DNA of 64,000 bases from Roridomyces roridus (lineage: Eukaryota; Basidiomycota; Agaricomycetes; Agaricales; Mycenaceae): the NCBI GenBank assembly GCA_029378245.1, contig JARKIF010000004.1:3348001-3412000 (forward strand), in the 5' to 3' direction. Positions 46,596 to 59,350 of this stretch are shown one piece after another. Both the position numbers and the translations under genes were made by a program. The notes under the pieces are model-generated. The model was not told the origin of the DNA, searched no databases, and saw only the letters and a list, made by a program, of their open reading frames with translations. Positions within the stretch are counted from its first letter, which is position 1, and each line of letters opens with the position of its first letter.

Positions 46596-47716
46596 TTCAT
46601 TTTTGCTGTATTTTTGGTGCCTCATTTGTGTTTGAACCCGTGACTCACGCAAGCAATGGACACGTCGTTTGTCCTCGCCTCTCTCCATTCCCTTTTGTCT
46701 CTGGAATAACCAACACCGGTGGACATTCATAGCCACGCAGGATATGAATCCATTGATGCTAAGCCACCAATGTAGAGATTCATTGAGATTCATTGCTTGT
46801 GCTTCGTTTCGGAACTTCCCCCGTTTGAATCACGCCTCGGACCAGGATATGAGGGAGGACCCACGCAAGACCTTGTTCCAAGGTGTTGTAGGAGACCCGG
46901 ACATCCAACGTGACCGTGTTCAACTCCTGTTGAACATCCTGAATATATCTTCCATCCAGCCTGATTAATTACTCCATCCATCCTGAATGGTTCTACCTAT
47001 CTCTGTTTCCATTTATTCCCCTGTTTGATCTACTTACTATTTCATATCGTAGATAGGCAACCTGTATAAGTACAAGCCTGCCTCGATGAATATACCTTAT
47101 CTGTTCTTCATCCCACAACACAAGGGAAGAAATTCCCAGAAGACATACACTGTAACACCGTTCTGTTACTCAAAACCTGACCGCGATCTGAGTCCCAGCC
47201 CGAAGTCAGCGCAGCTAATCTTTCGAATGCTAATGGCAGCCAGCAGCAGTCCCCGTACATACCCTCCTTTAGACGAGACAGCGTCGGCAGTTTACCTACC
47301 GGACTGCCAGGTGCCTGGCTACGCACAGTTAGGATGTCGTTCGAACCGAGCCTTGACACTTGGTCAAAGTTCAGCACACATTTTTTCTTGTTTTCCCGTG
47401 TGCATTCGCCCGAATCCCACAGGGATAAGAAGGCTCGCAGCTCTTCGTGGTGTACTGACGTCTACATTCGTGTTTGATTTGGGAATTTGACGGCTCTTGC
47501 TGTGACCCAAGTTGCTGTGGAATCACCGGTGGAATCCCCGGCCTGCAGGATATTTACGATGCTACCCGTGGGCTTCTCAGTTGCGATTCCAGAATCCATT
47601 AGTTCTCATAATGCATCACTTGGTACATTTCCAATCAGTGTGATGAGAAGTGGGCAGCCTGGATAGTAAATATGAGTGCTTGTACATAATTCTTTTGCCG
47701 AGTACTCCAATCACAC
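46596..47716. other. Intergenic, no gene supported
   Basis: I see no motif-bearing frame; the plus-strand 134-codon open frame at 47086-47490 has no recognisable domain. Confidence 0.45.
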
Positions 47717-49348
47717 CTAAACCCTCTCCACCACACCCACCACACCCTTCTCGTGGTCCATCCCCTCACTCTCCGGAGTGAGTGGCCGCCCAGCGCCCAT
47801 CCGGCGGTGATTCTTGTGCGCGTTGAGCAGTTCGAGGTGGGAGTTGTCGACGACTGGTTGTCGGTCGTTCGATGAGTGGGTGCTGGGAGAGGGAAAGAGA
47901 CGGAAACGCACCGCGGTCAGAGTCACTGAAAAGCAAATCATAGGTGAGGTACGAGAGGAGCATGGCGGGGATGTTGGTGAGTGCTGCCATCGCGGCGTAA
48001 GAGCCCCCTCCGGCTGAAGGAACGGTTGGTTGGATGCCCGGGCATATGAATTACACACACACCTGGTAGACCCCAAATCGTCAACGCCGCAAGCCGGCCA
48101 CCAAGATCACGAGCTGTGTTGGCGATCACTGCGGCAAGGAAAAGTCAAGAGTACAACAGAAAGTCAAGTAAACGCACGTCCGTTAGCGGAGAACGACCAA
48201 ATTGCGGCAGCGCTAAGAAGGGTGGGTTCGTATCAGCCGAGTAGGGCGGGTCTTGTTCCAAAACAGGCTCACTAAGCCATGGCTATGATGAAAGGCGCAA
48301 ACGCGGGCGGAACGAGCATGTTGGTAGGGTCAAGGCACGCAAAGATGGTGATACCCAGTATGTAATCCTTTGCAACGAACATCAGGGACGAGGTGCGTTC
48401 GGCGAACAAATACTTACGCAGACGAATTCATTCACAAACGCTCTCCCCATGTTTGACCCCAGAGGAAGCGCGAGTGCAAAGATCCCGCCGGGACCGTTGG
48501 GCGTGAAGAATACGGGGCCGCTCCCACCGGGTTTGGCGTCCAGTATCACCGAGGCCTCGAGGATCAGGGTCTTGTACTGCACGTAGACGAGCAGACACGC
48601 GATGTAGGCGCCGAAGATCTGGGCTACAATGTACCTTGTTGGGTTGAGAATCGAGCGGAATGGGCGAGAAAAGCGCTCACCGAAGTGCTTTGAGGGGAGG
48701 GAAGCGGAGAAAGACGACCTGCGCGACGGTGATGGCCTGAACTCAGAGTCAGTAGCGATAATATTAACGGTGCATGCGATGAGGCTCACGGGACTAAAAT
48801 GCCCTGCGCGTTCTATCAGCACACAAACTCGATGGCATAATAGCTGTACTCCCACCTCCCGAGGTAGCACTGGCAACGGCTAAAGCCAGAAGAACGCCAA
48901 ATGCGTAGGCTAACCCAATTTGCAACAGAGCTGTCGCATCATTCCGTCAGTGAGTATACATGGTGGAAGAGTTATTGAACTCGTACAAGATGCGCCAGGG
49001 ATGCCGATGATATTCCCCACGACGTAAAGAGCCTGCGATCCGATACCTCGTGGAATGCCTCAGCATCGAAGGTAACAAAGTGGACAGATTGGGCTGACCT
49101 GCATACGTGCTTAGAGTTCGCCGGATGAGCACCCACATCCAGGAGAGACAATGAGAGATACATACTACAGGAACACTCCCAGCTACCGCTCCCAGTGAGT
49201 CTCGAAGCCGAATCCTCGAGCAATAGCTCACCCATTCAGCAAAGCACTCGACAAGCCAGTGGATTCTCGTATGACGATGCCTCTCAAAGGCAGCAAACGC
49301 CCGCGGGCGCTGGCGGATGTCGCTCAAGTAGACGACGTTGCTGGACAT
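47717..49348 (-). CDS. Aquaporin-like channel (MIP family) with altered NPA motifs
   Basis: A six-helix channel for water or small solutes in membranes. The start at 49346-49348 gives MSSNVVYLSDIRQRPRAFAA...RIHWLVECFAEW. Helix 2-3 reads LLQIGLAYAFGVLLALAVAS followed by ATSGGHFSPAITVAQ, where HFSPA stands for the usual HxNPA. Then YIVAQIFGAYIACLLVYVQY, LDPTNMLVPPAFAPFIIAMA and, across introns, SANGLIANTARDLGGR, where NTA replaces the second NPA. The arginine of the selectivity filter (R in TARD) is kept. The C-tail ends GVVGVVERV. About eight introns. Altered NPA motifs suggest an aquaglyceroporin-like or non-water permeant; this is inference. It is divergent from the aldo-keto reductase at 50548. 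Confidence 0.85.
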
Positions 49349-50487
49349 GGTGGTGGAGTGCACAAGGTACGAGAAGCACAGGGAGTGGGAGTCTTGGTAT
49401 TTGTATGCCTTCCTGTCATGGGATATCGCCTGTGGCACCCGAGGAGCTGACACGTGAGCGCCAGAACGAGGGTATTAGCACCCATCCCTGTCATTGGGTA
49501 CTGAGAGAGCCTAACCATACGCAGTGAGCCCCGCCATAGCCCGAATTTGATTCAAGGTGGTCTGTGAACCAGGTCAGGAGACAATGCGACGGCTGAGAAT
49601 GGGTCTGAACAAGGGCAATCAATGTTATGGTCCCGAGAACTCACTTCGCCGTGCAGTTTGACACAGCACCCGTGTTCTATAGAAGCCTCTCTGTGTGAGG
49701 CGAAGCATCCGGCCAAATTTGCAAAAGGAAAGGGTGCTTCTTGAAGCCTTCTTCGGGTTTATATCGTATATCGTATTTGAGGTTGCACAAGTGAACCAGA
49801 GAGTCAGAACCGTAGGCTCCGCGCATGGTCTCCGTGCGTTGTAATTGCCAGCGAAGGATTAGAATGCAGAGAGTGAGGCAATGGTGGATGCGGAGCCTGG
49901 TGCGAAGCCGTGACTAGCTGGGACTCGGGAGACGCCGGGCGTCTCACGGGAGGCGGGAGTGTCAGGAGCGTGGGTAGAGCGGCCTGGAATCCTTGCCGCC
50001 AGAAGGAGCACCAGCTACCAGTCCGCCCAGCCGTGCTGGTGCCAGTGGTGGAAGCCAAGTGGAAGCACAAGAGCAAAACACTGACGCTGACAAATTGTGA
50101 CAAAGATCCAAGAAGCGGTCGCAAACAAATCAACGACTCTTCGTCCTGACCATCATGTCTGAATCTTAGGGTCTCTTGTCCACCGGAATTCTCTTATTCC
50201 AGTCGTCACCGGTCGGCTCTGGTCTGGGCCTCATAACGCGCTTCACGAGATCCACATCACGCGGGTCGAGACAAGCCTATAGGCCTGTGGCCCCTACATC
50301 CGTGCGTTCTATCCGGCCGTTTTACAACTGTTAGGTTGGGTATTCGGCGTGCCGTTCCACCTGTTTTTCCAGCTCCGTGATCAACTCTACTTCAAGTTCT
50401 CGCCCGGCTTTCAAATCCAAATCCTTAGTCAATGGCCGTGAGCGGGAAATTATCAAGAACTCGGTCGGGGTATAGGTATGCGACAGA
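49349..50487. other. Divergent intergenic region
   Basis: Upstream region of the channel gene (minus) and the aldo-keto reductase (plus); no supported gene inside. Confidence 0.5.
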
Positions 50488-50495
50488 TATAAAAA
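50488..50495 (+). promoter_or_regulatory. TATA box of the aldo-keto reductase gene
   Basis: TATAAAAA lies 60 bp before the ATG at 50548. Confidence 0.6.
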
Positions 50496-50547
50496 GGCTG
50501 CCTGCACCCTCAAGTTGCTCCATCTCGGTTCTCCAGTCCCATCCAAC

Positions 50548-52010
50548 ATGTCGTTCTTCGCTCCTGCCCCACCGCCGCCTAGCAAACTCGGCATTTACAG
50601 AACTCTGGCGCCGCTGGCTGGAATCCACGTCTCACCGATCCAGCTCGGCGCTGCGAACATTGGGGACAAGTGGAGTGCCATCATGGGCGGGATGTCTAAG
50701 GAGTCGAGCTTCCAACTGCTGGACGCGTACTTTGATAAAGGCGGGAATTTTATCGACACGGCCAACAGCTAGTGCGTATTCCATCTTTTCGTTCTTCTGG
50801 CAGTGAGCCTGATACATCGTTGCAGCCAGGATGAGACATCCGAAATGTTCATTGGAGAATGGGCGGAGGGGCGGGGCATCCGCGACCAGCTAGTGATAGC
50901 CACCAAGGTACCATTCTTTCCTTCAATTACAACCCCAACTCAGGCACCGAAACCCGCAGTACACCACCAACTACAAAGCCGGCGATGACAGCATCTCCAA
51001 AAAAGTCACCTACGTCGGGAACAACGTCAAATCGATGCACGTCAGCATCGAAGCCAGTCTCAAGAAACTTCGCACGACGTATATTGACATTTTGTATGTG
51101 CATTGGTGGGATTGGGATACCGGTGTGGAGGAGGTGATGAACGGGCTGCACAACCTCGTTGTGCAGGGAAAGGTGTTGTACTTGGTGCGTGGTCCCTTCA
51201 ACTCGGACGACGATACTTGATTGTTGAGCAACACGCCAGGGTATCTCGGACACCCCAGCGTGGGTGGTCTCGCAGGCGAATCAGTACGCGCGCGATCATG
51301 GCAAGACGCCGTTTGCAATTTACCAGGGCGCGTGGAACGTCATGGAACGCTCTTTTGAGCGCGAGATTATCCCCATGGCTCGAGCTCACGGTGCGCCGCT
51401 ATCCATGCAGCAGATGCAATGACTTACTCTGCTCAGGACTTGCGCTCGCGCCGTGGAACGTCGTCGGAGGTGGAAAGTTCCGCACCGATGCCGAGGAGGA
51501 ACGACGTCGCACGACAGGAGAGAATGGGCGTACGATTCGAGGTCCTCAGTGGGAGCGAACCGAGGACGAGAAAAATATGTCCGCTGCTCTTGAGAAGGTT
51601 GCTGGCGAGGTGGGGACGAAAAGTATCACTGCTGGTGAGTCCTTTTTGTCCGCTCTCTCCGATGATCTAATTCCTGAACGACTTCAGTGGCGATCGCCTA
51701 CGTGATGCAGAAGGTCCCGTACTGCTTCCCTATCGTTGGTGGCCGCAAGGTCGAGCATCTTCTCTCGAACCTCGAAGCCCTCGACATTTCGTTGTCGGCA
51801 GAGCAGATGGCCTACCTCGAGAGTGTGACTCCATTGGACCCCGGGTTCCCTAGCTCCTTCATTGTTAGTTTTTCCGGAATCTTTTCGTCTTGGCGTGGAC
51901 TGACGGGTTTCTCACAGGGAGATGGAACCAAGCGGAATTTCCTTCTCAATTCGGCGGCGAATTTCGAGAAGACGCCGCCGCTGGAGCCGATTCGGCCTGC
52001 TAATAATTAG
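50548..52010 (+). CDS. Aldo-keto reductase (aryl-alcohol dehydrogenase-like), copy 1
   Basis: NADPH-dependent reduction of aldehydes or ketones in the cytosol. The start gives [18 protein letters not shown]. The AKR core shows [12 protein letters not shown] (catalytic Asp and Tyr), LVIATK (Lys) and [13 protein letters not shown] (His), completing the D-Y-K-H tetrad. Then come [48 protein letters not shown] (cofactor-binding) and LEPIRPANN at the TAG (52008-52010). About 388 residues in about seven exons. The family resembles fungal aryl-alcohol dehydrogenases and norsolorinic-acid-reductase-like AKRs; substrate unknown. The paralogue at 54877-56327 shares intron positions. Confidence 0.92.
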
Positions 52011-52410
52011 ATAAATATATTTGACTGGTGATGAGGATGTACGGTAGAAACCCTTCCGTATGGCCAAAGCTCCGTCCTGAATCGAACGAGAAAGTGAAAA
52101 GGCAAGTACCGCGAGGACGGGGTCCACCGCTCTGAGCCTCTAGTATTTCGGACGCAGGAATTCGCCTGAATGAAACCGAAAACCGTTGAATAATGCAACG
52201 TACTTTGTGCAATTGAACCATTCCAGACTTCATCCTCTGCGTCCTTGCCTCCCAAAGAGGAGCTGTCGGTCTTCGAACTCGGCGACATATGGACACTTTA
52301 CTTGGTAATAGAACACTCTTCTTGTAATACACAACGAATTGTTCGATCCTCCTTATACAACGAGCATCAAATTCTAAGAAGAGTCCACGAGGAAAGAAAA
52401 AGTGGAACGG

Positions 52411-53751
52411 TCATTCGATTCCGGAACAGCCCGGGGTGGCAGTCATCGAGGCATCCATAGCGCGTACACGCTCCAGCACCGCAAGCCAGGCAGTCACAGC
52501 CTCCATCGTCGCTGCCCAACCATCAATTCTAGGCCAAGAAGAAAGAAAAGAAGACACACGCCGCCGAACCCACTCATGCCTCCAACAAGACTGTATCAGC
52601 TCCCACATCTCATCGCTCAACTGCGGACTCTGTTCCACCGACGGCCGCAATGGTCGTCCGCGCGCTGAGACGACATGCACGACGACACTTGCGGGCCAGG
52701 TGAGCGAGGCGAAGGGTTGCATGCGGGTGTGCATCTGCATTCCAGATCGAGTCCACAGCAGAGACGACAAAAACGAAGACGCACCTGATAACCCAACATG
52801 CCAAACGAATAAACATCGCTTTCGCAAGTTACACCCATCCTTCCCTCCGGCGTACGCCCCCCATCGTCATCCCACGCCTCCTCTGGATGCCGTAGCCATC
52901 CGCGTAGGGCCGCAAATTAACATCCATGATCTCGGGAGCTAACCATCTCGCGTCCTGCACGCCGCTAAAAGTCCATTCGGGGGGCTGGGGGATCTGCGCG
53001 ATGCCAATATCGCACAGCAACGCGGTGCCGGTGGGTGAGACGAATACGGTCGAGCCTTTGAGGTCACCGTGTACGAGAGGCGGGGATTGGGTGTGTAGAT
53101 GAAGGAGGGCTGAGGCAGTGCCTTGCATCTGGCGAATAGTTGAATATCAACAAGGCAAGAAGACGAAGAAGTGAACGTGCGAGACGCAGGATGTCGAGCG
53201 TTGGATCTTCTGTGAGGGCTTGCATGACCGTGCGTAGCTCGGGCACGACGAGCGCGGGGAGGCTCGAGATGTGTAGCGCCACGCCCAGAACGGGGGCGAT
53301 GTTCAGGTGGGGGGAAACCATTCGCCAGGAAACCAGCTCGTGCACGAGCCGCTGTGCGAGTGTGATTTCGACTGCGTCAAGTACACTGGACTCGAAGACT
53401 CACCTTGGTGAAGATGACACGCACTTTGTCATCGAGCAGGGCGGCGTGCCAACGCTTAATCACAACTCGCTGGCCGCGATGGACAGCCCGGGAGAGAAGT
53501 AGGGCATTCCCCGACCCGAGCAACTCAACATCCGTGAATTTGTCTTCTGGGATATCGATCACGTATTCTGCACAGTGTGCCACTAAATTTCGTGCCTTTC
53601 ACTGATCATCAGCGCCCTGCTCTCCAATTGAATCGAGACTCACATCGGCAGGTTTAGCCCATTTTAAAGTCATATCCGAAAGTGTGTTGAGGATATAGCA
53701 CCAGCAGGCGAAGGAGATGAATGCGAGGAGAAAGTCGTAACACCAAAGCAT
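52411..53751 (-). CDS. Divergent TKL-like protein kinase with one membrane segment
   Basis: The start at 53749-53751 opens a hydrophobic segment (MLWCYDFLLAFISFACWCY), a likely signal anchor. The kinase domain follows: VELLGSGNALLLSRA (Gly loop), VVIKRWH (Lys), HELVSWRMVSPHLNIAPVLG, VHGDLKGSTVFV (catalytic loop), LLCDIGIAQ (in place of DFG), ARWLAPEI, CESDVYSFGMLGYQV, and a C-lobe end with DEMWELIQSCWRHEW. The order and SDVYSFG/CW motifs place it near the tyrosine-kinase-like group. The catalytic loop has T instead of Asn (HGDLKGST) and DIG in place of DFG, so activity is doubtful. The C-terminus ends at 52411. The two aldo-keto reductase genes flank it. Confidence 0.78.
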
Positions 53752-54876
53752 CCTTTATATGAACGGCTGCGCAAAGGGATATTCCGCTTTGAGTCGTTGT
53801 TTTATTGCCGTATTCGGAAGCCTAGCGCGGTCAACGAGCCACAGGCAATAGCAGTACGTGAAGAAAGGGCAGTGCCGCATGCGCAGCGGTGTTTACTGTG
53901 TGATCATTGATGGCACTGGAGAATTGAGTCATTCCTGGATGCTGCCCTGCCTTTTATTGCCTGAGCTGAGTGTTTATAGCAGCGGATGGAGCTATCTTCT
54001 CCTATCAGCGGCACTGGACTAGTGCACTCCGGCGAAGAGAGTCGAAGAAGTTACAGAGATGCGGAAGGCCGGTGGATGAGACGGGAGCTGGAAGAGAGCC
54101 TGAGTGTCGGCTGGGCTCTATCCTGGATGGATGCAGTCGAAGAGGGCTGTAGGCATGGTGGAATCGACAGGACAGCATTCAGAATGAATGTCAGGAACAG
54201 GACAGAGATGCGGGGCGATCTGCTGCCACGTAAGCCATGTGCACCGCCTTGATGGGATAATGATCAGGTCAATGCTTCGGCAGCTCGGCACACAACAGCC
54301 AGTCCCTCTCTTGCATGACTCAGTGGCAGCACCTAGGCTCAGCTCGCTCGAATAGGCTGGTGATAACTGCCACTGATAAGACTGTCGCCGTATTCTGATT
54401 CTCCCCCTGTTTCCAGCCCAATGGCAGTCACGCTTTTCGTTTTCCTTTCACATTGCCGGTTTGCCGAGGATCTGTGGTGCGAACTTGCTGTGACTATACG
54501 TTGACCTTTATGAGAGCTAGCAAGACCTCGCAGAGGCTCAGAAGCGTCGAGTCCTCCAGGTGAGTCAGCCAAACATGCCTTTCCATGACAGATCTCTCGT
54601 TCGACTGGGGAGCTACGCCCTAGGTGCGCGTAACCCATATGTCCTTTTTCAAGCTGCTCTGCGCAGTATAGGGGATGACCGATGGAATGACTGAGCTTGA
54701 GTAATCTGCCTTGAAGGCGGTACCATGTCTAGCAAGTCATTCGCGCGGGTTGTTTTCAACTGCGCCTGGCCGTTCGATCCGGCACCTAAACCATGTGGGG
54801 ATCGGTAAATTTTTTGGTAAGGAATGATAACATTGAGACAAATGTGTAAGGATATCTCATCACCAAACATGTTCAT
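53752..54876. other. Intergenic, no gene supported
   Basis: Nothing recognisable on either strand between the kinase start and the 3' end of the second aldo-keto reductase. Confidence 0.5.
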
Positions 54877-56327
54877 CTATTTCTTAGCGTGCCGAATTGG
54901 CTCGAGCCACAGCGTCTGCTCAAAATTAGCCGCCGATGTCAGAAGAATACCACGCTTTGTTCCATCTCCCTGTGGAAACACTGTCAGTATACGCAACGAG
55001 GATTCAGGAAAGAGTGGGGAAACGAACAATGAGGTAGTTGGGGAAGCCAGGGTCCAATGGAGTCACACTCTCAAGATATTCGATCTGCTCTTGTGACAAC
55101 GAAATGTCGAGCGCTTCGAGATTAGAGAGAAGGTGCTCGACCTTGCGACCGCCGACGATAGGGAAGCAGTAGGGCACCTTCTGTAACACGTACGCAATCG
55201 CCACTGAAGTCGCTCAAATACAACTTCGTCAGGGAGCCGGAAAAGGACGCACCCGCAGTGAGACTCGTCCCCACCTGGCCAGCAACCTTCTCAAGAGCAG
55301 CGCACATTCTTTTCTCCTCCTCGGTTCTCTCCCATTGTGGACCTGCCAGTGTACGCCCCTTTTCTCCAGTTGTGCGACGTCGTTCCTCTTCGGCATCGGT
55401 GCGGAACCTTCCACCGCCGACGACGTTCCACGGCGCAAGCGCAAGTCCTGCTATCATTGAATCACCGAGCAAAGCTATCGCAACTAGTTAGCTCACCGTG
55501 AGCCCGAGCCATAGGAATGATCTCGCGCTCGAAAGAGCGTTCCATGACGTTCCACGCTCCCTGGTAGATTGCAAACGGTGTCTTCCCCTGATCGCGCGCG
55601 TACTGATTTGCCTGCGAAACCACCCACGCCGGTGTGTCCGAGATGCCCTGGCGTGCTTCATCAGCCCAGAACAAACAAGTCGAAATGCCCAATTACCAAG
55701 TACAACACCTTTCCCTGCACAACGAGGTTGTGCAGCCCATTCATTACCTCCTCCACACCCGTATCCCAATCCCACCAATGCACATACAGAATGTCGATAT
55801 ACGTTGTGCGCAGTTTCTTGAGACTGGCTTCGACGCTGATGTGCATCGATTTGACGTTGTTCCCGACGTAGGTGACTTTTTTGGAGATGCTGTCGTCGCC
55901 CTGTTTGTAGTTCGTCGTATACTGCCGGTTGGGGTACGTGAGGTGTGGTTCTAAATGGAGGAAAGAACGGCACCTTGGTAGCTATAACTAGCTGGTCACG
56001 GATGCCCCGCCCCTCCGCCCATTCTCCGATCCACATTTCGGACACCTCGTCTTGGCTGAAAAGAGATAATGGCCCCGAAGCAATGAAGGAGCAAAATCCA
56101 TACTAGCAGTTGGCTGTGTCAATAAAGTTCCCGCCTTTATCAAAGTACGTGTCCAGCAATTTGAAACTCGACTCCTTCGACATCTCGCCGACCAAGGCAT
56201 TCCACCGATCCCCGATGTTGCCAGCGCCGAGCTGAATGGGTGACACGTGGATTCCCGCCAACGGCGAAAGAGTTCTGTAAATACCGAGCTTGCTGGGTGG
56301 CGGTGGGGCAGGCACGTAGAGAGGCAT
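54877..56327 (-). CDS. Aldo-keto reductase (aryl-alcohol dehydrogenase-like), copy 2
   Basis: Close paralogue of the gene at 50548-52010, on the opposite strand. The start at 56325-56327 gives [20 protein letters not shown]; the tetrad residues are in [18 protein letters not shown] and [13 protein letters not shown]; the C-terminus is EPIRHAKK at 54877-54879. Introns fall at the same positions, for example inside the TA|C tyrosine codon. The frame is open throughout, so both copies look functional. The two genes point towards each other with the kinase gene between them. A CATAAAAGG box lies at 56366-56375. Confidence 0.92.
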
Positions 56328-57984
56328 TCTGAGTGGGATGGAGAACGATTCGAAGGTGCAAGTCGCCTTTTATGGCTGGTACACGCCGACCGAACGCCGC
56401 AAGGGAAGTCTGAGAGTTGATCGAGATCAGCGGAGGTGGCGACGCCGAATACTTACACAGAACGTACATGTAATGGGGGATAGGAGAGGAACCGTATAGG
56501 ACAGCGGCGTGGCCTGGCAGGGTTTGTAGTGGCCGAAAGGGGTGGTCGTTGTGGGCTCTGCGCGCTCGCCTTCGAGTGGACCCATGTGTCGCATATGTAA
56601 ACACGAGCGCTTGGAATTGCTCAGGTTTGGTGGGAGTGAAGGATGGGACGACTGTCGAGGAAGAAGCCAAAGATCGGTCGAGTTATTTGCGACCGCCTGT
56701 TTGATCCGCTGACCACGACCACGATCTTTGCGTCACCCTTTCGGACAGTCGGAGTCACCCTCAAGCTGGCACCCTCCGCGTCGTCTGCTCCGATGATTCG
56801 TTGGCTCTCGCTCAAACTAGAACGCACCATCATCTGAATCTCTGCTCTCTCACGAGTCGCGTCCATGGAGCGCCCAGAATCAAGGTACTGAAGTCTTACA
56901 GTGGCGGTGGGCTGAGATGCCATTTGGATGCCATGGCGGGGCCAGTGAGTCAGTGACATACTTATCCCGGTGCGTCAGCCGTCCCAATGCCAATCACACC
57001 GACGTCCGCATGGTTGAGCCACCCATGTATGCCTCTTTCGCCTACATAACACTGCGCCATTCACATAGGCCATCGCTTCGTTTCAAGTTTGCTCGCTGCC
57101 AAAGCACCCCAGTCAGACGTCGTTTTCTCGGGGACGGAGGCGAAGGATAGGTCCTGCCTCAATGGAATGGAATACTTGTACGCTTGAATTACGCTTGTCT
57201 CTCTGTGCGTGTACTGGATTCTACCCTCGAGCAACCAATTCTTCCGCGGCACCCTTTGGCCTTGGCATGGCCGACGGACGCGGGTTTGTTGACTGCTGAC
57301 AGAGTCATCCTGCTCGCTCCCTGACTTTTTACTCCTGGATATGTACAGCTAACGAATACAAACAGACCTGAGATAGTCCATCTCTGGAGCCGACGATGTG
57401 GATCCTGATTGCCCTTCGACTCATCACCCTTGATCTTCGACACCCCAGTCTCCGCGAACCCTTTTCCCGGCTCGGGCAGAAGTCGCCCAGGTGAGGTTAT
57501 GCCCGTCACCCGGTGAGTCGGTCTTCCCGCTTGGAATCACCCTTGTAGCTCCATGAGCATCGCTCTGATTCGCTCATGGCTCCACAGTGTTCAAAGTCCT
57601 CTGACCATGGTGATTTTCCCTCCACGACGGCACTGGTGAGTTCTGTACTACTGCATACCTTTCCAAGTCTTATTTGGTTGCCAACATGTTTCCTGGGTAT
57701 GAGTCTCGTTAGGTTCCCATTTCTGTGCGAATTTTTCTTCTTTCTTGTTCTCGGTGACTGACGATTCATAAGCGCCATAGGGAAAAGTTAAAACAAGGTG
57801 AAAAAACTCCTGAATCACTATAATCTACCACCCGATTCGACTCGAACCACAGAGTACTGAGTAGTCTGCGATAAATTCACATCGGACGTCACACCTCTCA
57901 GATCCAATCATAAGACACAACAGTGAGCAAAGTTCAATTGACAACAAACATGGCAAGTTCTACATAGTACGTGCAAATTCCTTA
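56328..57984. other. Intergenic, no gene supported
   Basis: It contains the upstream region of aldo-keto reductase 2 and the downstream region of the cupin gene. Open frames show no motif. Confidence 0.45.
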
Positions 57985-58825
57985 CTACTGTTCGGGCGAA
58001 GTGGCATTCAACCCACACATAGCGAGGCAAGATTCCACGCCCAACGCAAGCTCCGGGGGAAGGTGCGACCGCCATTCATCAAGGTTGTCTCCGCCGATGG
58101 TGGTCGGGAATCCCAGGGCTGCGTTGATCACATCGTCTGGCAACATCCAGAAATTGGTGGCAATGTCGCTGCGGCCTATGAATCAAAGAGAGTAAGTAAA
58201 TATTTTTGTGCTAAGAAAATCACTTACCTGGATCGTCGTTGCCCAACGCCGCGACGAACGCCGCCGGCGAGCAAGTGGGATTATACTGGTAGTGGATACT
58301 TCCCATGGGGAACACCGTGCCCTGGAACGTGCCGAGCTGGGTCTCGATCTCGGTGTTGAACCCATTCTCCTGGACGAAGCCCGTATAGAGGATACCCTCC
58401 ACGACGGTGAGGAGTTCGCTCGCGCGCGGGTGACTGTGGGGAATGTTGAGCCCGCACGCCTTTATAAAGGATACACCAGCTGAAATGCCGAGGCCTTCAA
58501 GGATGGGGAAATCGTCTACTGTGGCGAGCAGGATGGACCCTCCGGGGCCGGGGACTTGGTTGTTGAAATCAAATACGGTGAGTTCGCGGAGCTCGTCGCC
58601 TGTGAGGAGCACGCCGTTAGGCTTGAGCAGTTGGTCGAAGCGGTCAACCACGCTGGCTGCCGTCTTGAGCTCCGAGGCGATCTGCGGGGCGTTGGTCACC
58701 GTCGGAACTGGCGGCGGCTGGGGGATTGACGACGAGGGAATCAACGATGACGAGGCTGCAGGTGCGCCTCTCACCGAAGTGAAAGTTGCGAGGACTGCGG
58801 TGACGACGAAAGACTTGAACAACAT
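57985..58825 (-). CDS. Secreted germin-like cupin
   Basis: The start at 58823-58825 opens a signal peptide (MLFKSFVVTAVLATFTSVRG, cleavage likely near GAPA). A Ser/Pro-rich linker follows, then a single cupin domain. Germin box 1 is PHSHPRASELLTVVEG, fitting H-x-H-x4-E-x6-G with metal-binding His, His and Glu; box 2 is FPMGSIHYQYNP, fitting P-x4-H-x3-N with the third metal His. The C-terminal exon reads IATNFWMLPDDVINAALGFP and stops at 57985-57987. Roughly 250 residues, extracellular. Germin-like proteins can be oxalate oxidases, superoxide dismutases or storage proteins; which applies here cannot be decided. A TATAAAAT lies about 50 bp upstream (58873-58880). Confidence 0.88.
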
Positions 58826-58872
58826 GGTGCAGGAGCTACCAAATGCTGAGGTACCTGAGGATTTCAGTGAAC

Positions 58873-58880
58873 ATTTTATA
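58873..58880 (-). promoter_or_regulatory. TATA box of the cupin gene
   Basis: TATAAAAT on the minus strand lies about 48 bp before the ATG at 58825. Confidence 0.5.
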
Positions 58881-59350
58881 CCCTTCCGCAAGGCCCGGAG
58901 CCGGTCTTTTGAACCAAAAGGCTCTAGTCTAATTCGGTGAGCGCGGAGGCTAGCCCAGCATTCTCCCGGTACCCCGCACCCTCGTTAGGACATTGCCATT
59001 GTGGGCGAATATTCATTTCTCTGGGATGCCTGAGGATCTTTTACTTCTGAGCAATGTATGTGAGTGTTCGCGTTAGATACTTTGAACTCCTTGTACTCGA
59101 ATATTGAACGGAAGGTAATCCTTAACCCTTGGTCCCGCTATTCTTGCTATCATCAATAGACTCCGGCAAAATGGAACATGTCTCATATGGAACCAGAATA
59201 CAATAATAGGTACCGCAAACCCGAAATAAAAGTTGATATAAATACCTGGAAAGCACTAGGAGAGCGGGCCCGAAATTCGTGCCGCGGCCCACGGGAAACA
59301 CAATACTCGGATCTCCGTAGTTAGGCGCTGCGGGTTCCTGAATAAGTACA

